Positions 59,031-64,000 of a DNA stretch of 64,000 nt are shown here, in pieces (the first letter of the stretch is position 1; the number at the start of each line of letters is the position of its first letter). The notes beneath the pieces are model-generated. The model saw nothing but the letters and a program-made list of their open reading frames with translations, was not told where the DNA came from and made no database searches. The stretch comes from Pseudoscleropodium purum (taxonomy: Eukaryota; Streptophyta; Bryopsida; Hypnales; Brachytheciaceae), in assembly GCA_963969395.1 (NCBI GenBank), contig OZ017795.1, forward strand, positions 20,131,063-20,195,062, given 5' to 3'. A program made the position numbers and the translations under genes.

Positions 59031-60967
59031 TATTCTTTATTTTCCCTTTTAAAATTAATGAAGTCATTGAAACTGGTTTTTTTTAAATCTACAGTGTAAG
59101 TCCTACATGGACTTCTATCTTTTTTTCAAAAGAAGTTTTCTTTGTAGGGAATGTTGTAAGAGCAATTTTTTTACAAATGTTTGTTTTGAGGAGATAGCAA
59201 AATAAAAGATGTTGAGTGACATGTTTACATTCATTACAAAAGAAGAGAGGGAGTATGGAGTAGAGTGTTAATTCATCAAGTTGAATGTAAATTTTGAATA
59301 AGAAATAACTTTAAAAGTTGAGGAGTTGAAGTTGCCTATAAGACTATGCAAAGAGCAATTGAAGCAATTCTTCTCACTCTCGAAGAAGAGAAAGATATCC
59401 AAGCATGAAAGAATATTAAGGTTAGAGGTTCTTATATAAATTGTTTTCTTTCAATTCATAGAGTTGTTAATTTATAGTACTTAAGGGAGAGATCATGCAC
59501 ATAAATCCAAAGGAGAATACAAGTATTATAGGGTTCTTTGTATGAATGATTTTAGTCTTATAGGGATATTTAAGGAAAAATACAAACTATATATAGAGTG
59601 TGGTTCTTTATATTTTACTCAACCTTCATACATTCTCTCAAGCTATTTGGCCCTATTAAAAAAAATTCTTTCTACTTTGAAAGCACAAAGGGAAGCTAGA
59701 CAAGCATTAGAGGTAGTCACACTTTCTTCAACCTCAGTCTAGTTCTCCAAGAATTGATACATGCCGTGTTGACATGTTGTGTTTGGATGTCCGTGGCTTG
59801 TGGTAATGCCAATCTCCAACCTCGGAGCTTGCCAATTTTTTTCCTCTCAAAGTGAATAAACATGCTCGAATTTCAATCATCAAAGGTCTTTTGATCTTAT
59901 GCTCGAAGGTTTCTCCCCTATGCTGCTATCTTTTTACCTGTAGATTTATCTTGGTTTAGGTTTTGGACCTCACCGTCATTGTTGTCGGAGAGCCTAGTAG
60001 ATGAAGAGGTCATGGTTTTGTACTCTTCTATGTTCAAAATATTGCACTCCTTCAAACAATTACAATTTGTTTAAATTGGAATTAACAGTTTAAGTTTTCA
60101 TATTCATGATTTTTGGAACAATTGAATCTCAGAAGCTTTTGTATAGGATTTGGAATCAAGACTTTCAAATGTAGGTAGAAAAGTATAATGTCATCTCTGG
60201 ATTTAGTAAAATTACAAATTATTGGAAATTGTTGTCCTCGTAATCATAAATTTGTTGTTTCAAAAAATGACTATGGTTTAGGGTTTACTTTCCAACTTCA
60301 AAGGTACATAATCTTCAACTTCAATTCAAAAGTTTTAGGATCTTTGATTGGTTTTTTTCCTATAAACTAAGGTAAATATTTCAATATTAGATGGACAAAA
60401 TTAATCCAAAATATCTAAATTATGATAATTGGATTTCACAATATTGAATCATCAAACAAGTTTGTTTGGTAGAGGTTTCCTGTACAAAAAAATTCTATCT
60501 GTGCCGCAAGAAGTTTTTTTGCAATGTCAATAGAAATCCTTTTGAAATTTTTTCATTTAAGAGTATCTATCAAAATCAGTTTTTTCCCCTTACACTTTGT
60601 ATGTGATTTCTAATTTTCTTTTAACCACAAAAAAATAAAAGTCTTTTTGAATGTTTTTTCCCTTGGACTTCATAAAAAATTGGCAAATTTTCTTAACACC
60701 TTTGGACTACTTAGCTTATGCATCGTTTTAAACGTATATTGAACTGATAATGAGTAGCTCTCCATTACTTATTAATATGGTAGAAATTTTTGGCTACTAG
60801 TTAGAGGCCCATGTCAAGAGAAACAAAATGATCTAATTCATGTAATATACAAGTACATTTGTCAATACAATAAAGTCACGTACTATGCAATCCGTCTATG
60901 TTGCAATCTATGGGGATTTTTATTCTTCTAAAATGATGAATAAGGTTTGATTTTCACACTTATACAA
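59031..60967. other. AT-rich gene-free stretch with one dispersed repeat
   Basis: 59712-59830 matches the complement of 9780-9925 (GTCACAC, TTCTTCAACCT, TTCTCCAAGAATTGA, TTGGATGTC, GTGGCTT). No gene is supported otherwise. Confidence 0.45.
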
Positions 60968-62014
60968 ATGGATTCCTTTTCTTCACTAGTACTTGGGATG
61001 AATTCAACTAATTCTTTGAGGATTCCAATTGCACCACTCCAATCTTCTCAAAGCAAACAACGGAAGCGGACACTTACTCCAACGATGGCTCCTACATTGC
61101 CATTCCATGCATCAAGCATTCCCAACTCCTCCTGTCTCATGGAGCTTGGAGGTACATCACAAGAAACAACACCTAAAATTGTATATGAGGCATGGACCGA
61201 TGGCTCTAAAGTTCAATTGTTTGAGTGGTTGGAGTTATCTAGTAACTATGAAAAATGGAAGTGCAAGTATTAGAAATCCCAATGGATCCACAAGAACCTT
61301 TGGACTCACCAAGAAAGCGGTTACATGTATTATTTTTGTATTTTTCGAAAAAATGAACACAAAAAAGTCCCAAACAAGTAATGAGTAAGATGAGGTACAA
61401 TCATAGAATAAAATTCAAAGAAGTTGAGGACTACGTATGGAACATGGGTGAAGGATTAACAACTACCAATGAGAAAATGGGGATTACAAAAATCCATGAG
61501 ATAGTTCTTTCAATTTGTTTGTTCTACTTCCAAATGAAACCTTTCATATTTAAAAGTGTAGCTAGCGTTGTCATAACGGACAACATATTACTGTTCACGG
61601 ATGAATGTGTTTGATTAGGGCTGACCGGTTACCAACTTTGGAGCCTTGTAACTTTTGCAAAAATTATCTATAGTTTCAATAGATGCCAAAAAACATCTCA
61701 TATGCCCAATTTGGACAATTTTTGCAAAAGTTATAGGGCTCCAAAGTTGGCAACCGGTTAGCTTTAATCGCATAGATTCATTCGTGACCAGTAATATGCT
61801 GTTTGTTATGACAACGCTAAGTGTAGCCATCCATCCACCATACATTAGTGAGATTGGAATAGAAGATAACATATCAAAGATGTTATTTGGTACCTCTACA
61901 AAGGTAGGATTCTATGACTCACTAGGGAAAGATGGGCCAGACGATGATTCCAATCAAGACAATTCAATTGGTGATGAAGAGCGAGATTTTGAAGAAGGAA
62001 TTTCTAGACAATAG
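60968..62014 (+). pseudogene. Transposon-type DNA-binding domain protein, broken and interrupted
   Basis: From ATG 60968 the frame has a Ser/Pro-rich N terminus, then YEAWTDGSKVQLFEWLELS and NYEKWK near 61180-61260. This resembles the W-x-D-x(n)-L-x-x-WL-x(n)-NY-x-RW start of a Myb/SANT-like domain common in transposon-associated proteins of plants and oomycetes. After a shift, GLTKKAV follows. After a second shift come KFKEVEDYVWNMGEG and CLFYFQMKPF, matching the later F-x-x-A-x-D-x(n)-TG-x-G and CPYYY-x-L-x-P parts. A 257-bp element then interrupts it, and an acidic tail (PDDDSNQDNSIGDEERDFEE) ends at 62014. Not functional. The family assignment is from memory of the motif pattern. Confidence 0.45.
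61563..61819. mobile_element. Foldback MITE, 257 bp, with 8-bp target duplication
   Basis: The ends TAGCGTTGTCATAAC and GTTATGACAACGCTA are perfect complements, and pairing continues over about 115 bp per arm (ACCGGTT, CCAACTTTGGAGCC, TAACTTTTGCAAAAATT) to a loop of about 35 bp. AGTGTAGC flanks both sides (61555-61562 and 61820-61827). Eight bp suggests hAT; if one terminal base is counted otherwise, it is 9 bp, as in Mutator-like elements. Confidence 0.85.
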
Positions 62015-62500
62015 GAACCGCTCCCCCAACTTACTTCAAAAGGTATTACTTCTTGTACAACATTTTCTTATAAAATGCTAGCATAGGCATGTTTGTCTCT
62101 TTTTTGTATGAATTTAAAGAAGATCTTGTATTATTTGTATTCTTCAAGTGATGAAACGTCTACGACTTTGTGTAGGTCTATGGTACTTTAATGCAACATA
62201 TGTCATTTGAAAAAGGGTCTAATGACTTCCTTTGATAATTTAATATTTCAATTCAAAAAAGTCAATCTTTGGTGGCCTGAGTGCTTGAAGAGCTAAGCCC
62301 TTTGCCATACCTGCTTTGAATTTAATTGGTTGGTAATTGAAGCTTTCATCTATAGGTTTGTTTTTGTTTTTTTGAAATAAATGACTCATCTATAGTTTTG
62401 AATTTGTAAAGAAATATCATACATGCCCTGGATTGATTAATTAGGCTTCATATACCTTTAGTCTACATACATCAAAGGATTCATTTCAAAGTGGGGCCAT
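62015..62500. other. Gene-free stretch
   Basis: Nothing recognisable between the DNA-binding remnant and the LTR. Confidence 0.4.
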
Positions 62501-63702
62501 TGTTGTCGCAGCACAGGGCAGGTCAATTCCCCATTATACTCACAAAAATCGCTCTAGAGTATAACTAAGTGACTCTAAAGATCGAACCCACGAGATCCTG
62601 TGAAGTATCTAGCTCTATTAAGTAGTTAAGCTAAGTCAGTATCCCAATCTTACTTTCCGGTCTTAGATCTAGAACCAGAAATACCACCACACCGGATAAC
62701 TACAGACCGGATTTCCCCTTCTTCCGGTCCTACTAACTATCCGGTCCATACAAATACCCAAATCCCAGGATCTCACAACTTCCGATCCTGGAAATCCGTC
62801 CTGACCAATCCGGTCGGGATGGTCATCCTGTATCCGTAATCCTATCTGGTTTAGTTTTGCCTCTGTTTCACCATCAGAGGGGTCGCCGCTTACATTTGAG
62901 AGTGGTAGGCCCACCACTCCTTCCGTGACTTATAGTGGCTGAAGACCCATTGTCCTACTTCCTAAACTCCTAAGCTAATCCGGATCCGGTTTGGTCCTTC
63001 ACAACAACCCAGATAGCAATCCGGGTTGCAGGTCACACAAAGACCCTACACTCGACCCTCTCGTACTACAACGACCTTGATGCTACTTCTGATCCGTGCA
63101 AAGACAAGTGGTTACAAGTGCACCCGTCCGTTCCAACATCAACTAAAGTTCTTCCATTACCCATACGGGTGGTGAGACCTCACAGGAGATCGGACACTCG
63201 ACCGGATTTCCCACCCGAGAGTTCTAGCGCAGCTAAGGAATCCCTCCCTACCCGCCTAGCCTAACAACGGCTTTCTCACCCGGAATCTCAAACTCTAGAC
63301 GTGCTGAGGAACTAAGTTCACTCCCAACTCTTAGATACCTACTCACATGCACCTAGGATTGGAAAAGAAACACCAAGGGGAGAAATCACTCGCAAACCGG
63401 CTTCTACTATCCTAACTCCACGTCATACAATCCTGTCGCGCTGTGGAGAGACACACAATGAAGAGAAGAGAAAGGTACAAGAAGTTTGCAAAATGAAAAA
63501 CTCCCAGTTCCCATCGCAGGAACCGATTTATATACAAAGGGTAAAAATCCTAAAAGCACAAAAAGGAGCAGAAAACCCGTGGGGGTCCGCCGCCATCCTA
63601 ATCTAACTTCCGGTCTAACCTAATACTGTTGAGTCGGATCCGGATCCGGATCCGGATCCGCTCCTACTCCTAACTGAAATCCAAAATCCTATCTACTCTA
63701 CA
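62501..63702 (-). mobile_element. Probable LTR of a retrotransposon, about 1.2 kb
   Basis: A sharp change to GC-richer DNA full of TCCGG/CCGGA motifs. On the minus strand it would start TGTAGAGTAG and end CTGCGACAACA, fitting TG...CA. A TATATAAA box lies at 63527-63534 (complement), suitable for the LTR promoter. An open frame running in from the window edge ends at the LTR border. The second LTR and the pol gene are outside the window, so this rests on composition, termini and promoter only. Confidence 0.45.
63636..63661. repeat. Hexanucleotide repeat (GGATCC)n
   Basis: About four perfect GGATCC units within the presumed LTR. Also a polymorphism-prone microsatellite. Confidence 0.85.
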
Positions 63703-64000
63703 ACCCTAGATCCTATTTTCGGGCTTCCGACCTCCGGAACCAGCTGCTCGAAGACTTCACTCAAATTCCGGATCCGTTCCCCCTCCGTAGGGTTAGATCC
63801 GGGTGAAGACTCCAGGTCGATGGTGATATCCGGTCTCGTGCCCGGAGTCCCAGTCCGTGCAGACTTCTTGGACTCAGGAGTCCAATCCTTCCTATCCTTC
63901 ACAATAATCACGTCCGGAAAGAGATCCGGTAGCGAGATATCCGAAAGATGAATCCCTTTGTCGCACGTCGCTCCAGTCAGCTTCCGACTGCTTTCCTCGA
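63693..64000 (-). CDS. C-terminal end of an element-encoded protein, partial
   Basis: Open on the minus strand from the window edge to TAG at 63693, about 102 residues, with no ATG needed inside the window. Composition is hydrophilic and Ser/Pro/Lys-rich (DLFPDVIIVKDRKDW, then TRPDITIDLES). It adjoins the presumed LTR, so it is likely the last part of a retrotransposon frame. No enzymatic motif is visible, and it could instead be a host gene end. Confidence 0.4.
   Translation of the reverse strand, partial: EESSRKLTGATCDKGIHLSDISLPDLFPDVIIVKDRKDWTPESKKSARTGTPGTRPDITIDLESSPGSNPTEGERIRNLSEVFEQLVPEVGSPKIGSRVVE

Noticed and set aside
1..64000. CRISPR arrays, bacterial operons, rRNA or tRNA genes
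   Set aside because: No regularly spaced short repeats and no bacterial gene layout. I saw no tRNA cloverleaf or rRNA sequence, though tRNAs could be missed by eye.

Overview
This window looks like nuclear DNA of a land plant. The evidence is genes with short GT-AG introns, a chloroplast-targeted photosynthetic GAPDH subunit A, a plant-type CAF-1 large subunit (FAS1), a plant CYP72-clan P450, and long AT-rich gene-poor stretches full of decayed transposable elements. A moss or other bryophyte is my best guess. It rests on overall character only and is not proven by any one marker.

Layout. 1-12143: AT-rich, no secure gene; repeats, a MITE-like element, and a GC-rich palindromic hAT-like island. 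12144-12902: a candidate three-exon gene for a 67-residue protein with an N-terminal hydrophobic segment. 15819-18037 (-): GAPA copy 1. 18300-24300: direct duplications, a decayed FCP1/NIF-like phosphatase and dispersed repeats. 24773-28095 (+): a six-exon TrmH/SpoU RNA 2'-O-methyltransferase with a triplicated leader. 28100-34500: AT-rich repeats. 34550-37020 (-): FAS1-like gene whose leader is also triplicated and whose promoter carries E2F-type sites. 37020-44360: AT-rich, with the 3' end of a dead Ty1/Copia element. 44649-46814 (+): GAPA copy 2, inverted relative to copy 1 and about 27 kb away. 48365-48528: a CACTA-type foldback element with its target duplication. 50017-52098 (+): a five-exon cytochrome P450. 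52668-52883: a 72-bp sequence repeated three times. 54202-57043 (-): a pogo-like transposase pseudogene split by a 911-bp Harbinger-type element. 60968-62014: a transposon-type DNA-binding gene remnant split by a 257-bp foldback element. 62501-64000: one end of an LTR retrotransposon running off the window.

The intact genes are not a pathway cluster. They act in the Calvin cycle (two GAPA copies), RNA modification (TrmH-like), replication-coupled chromatin assembly (FAS1) and oxidative metabolism (P450). The main points of interest are structural: an inverted GAPA pair whose exons and first two introns match while intron 3 and the 3' UTR do not; repeated three-copy tandem expansions beside genes; and two DNA elements caught inside other transposon genes with target-site duplications still readable. 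All alignments were made by eye, so repeat edges and identities are approximate.
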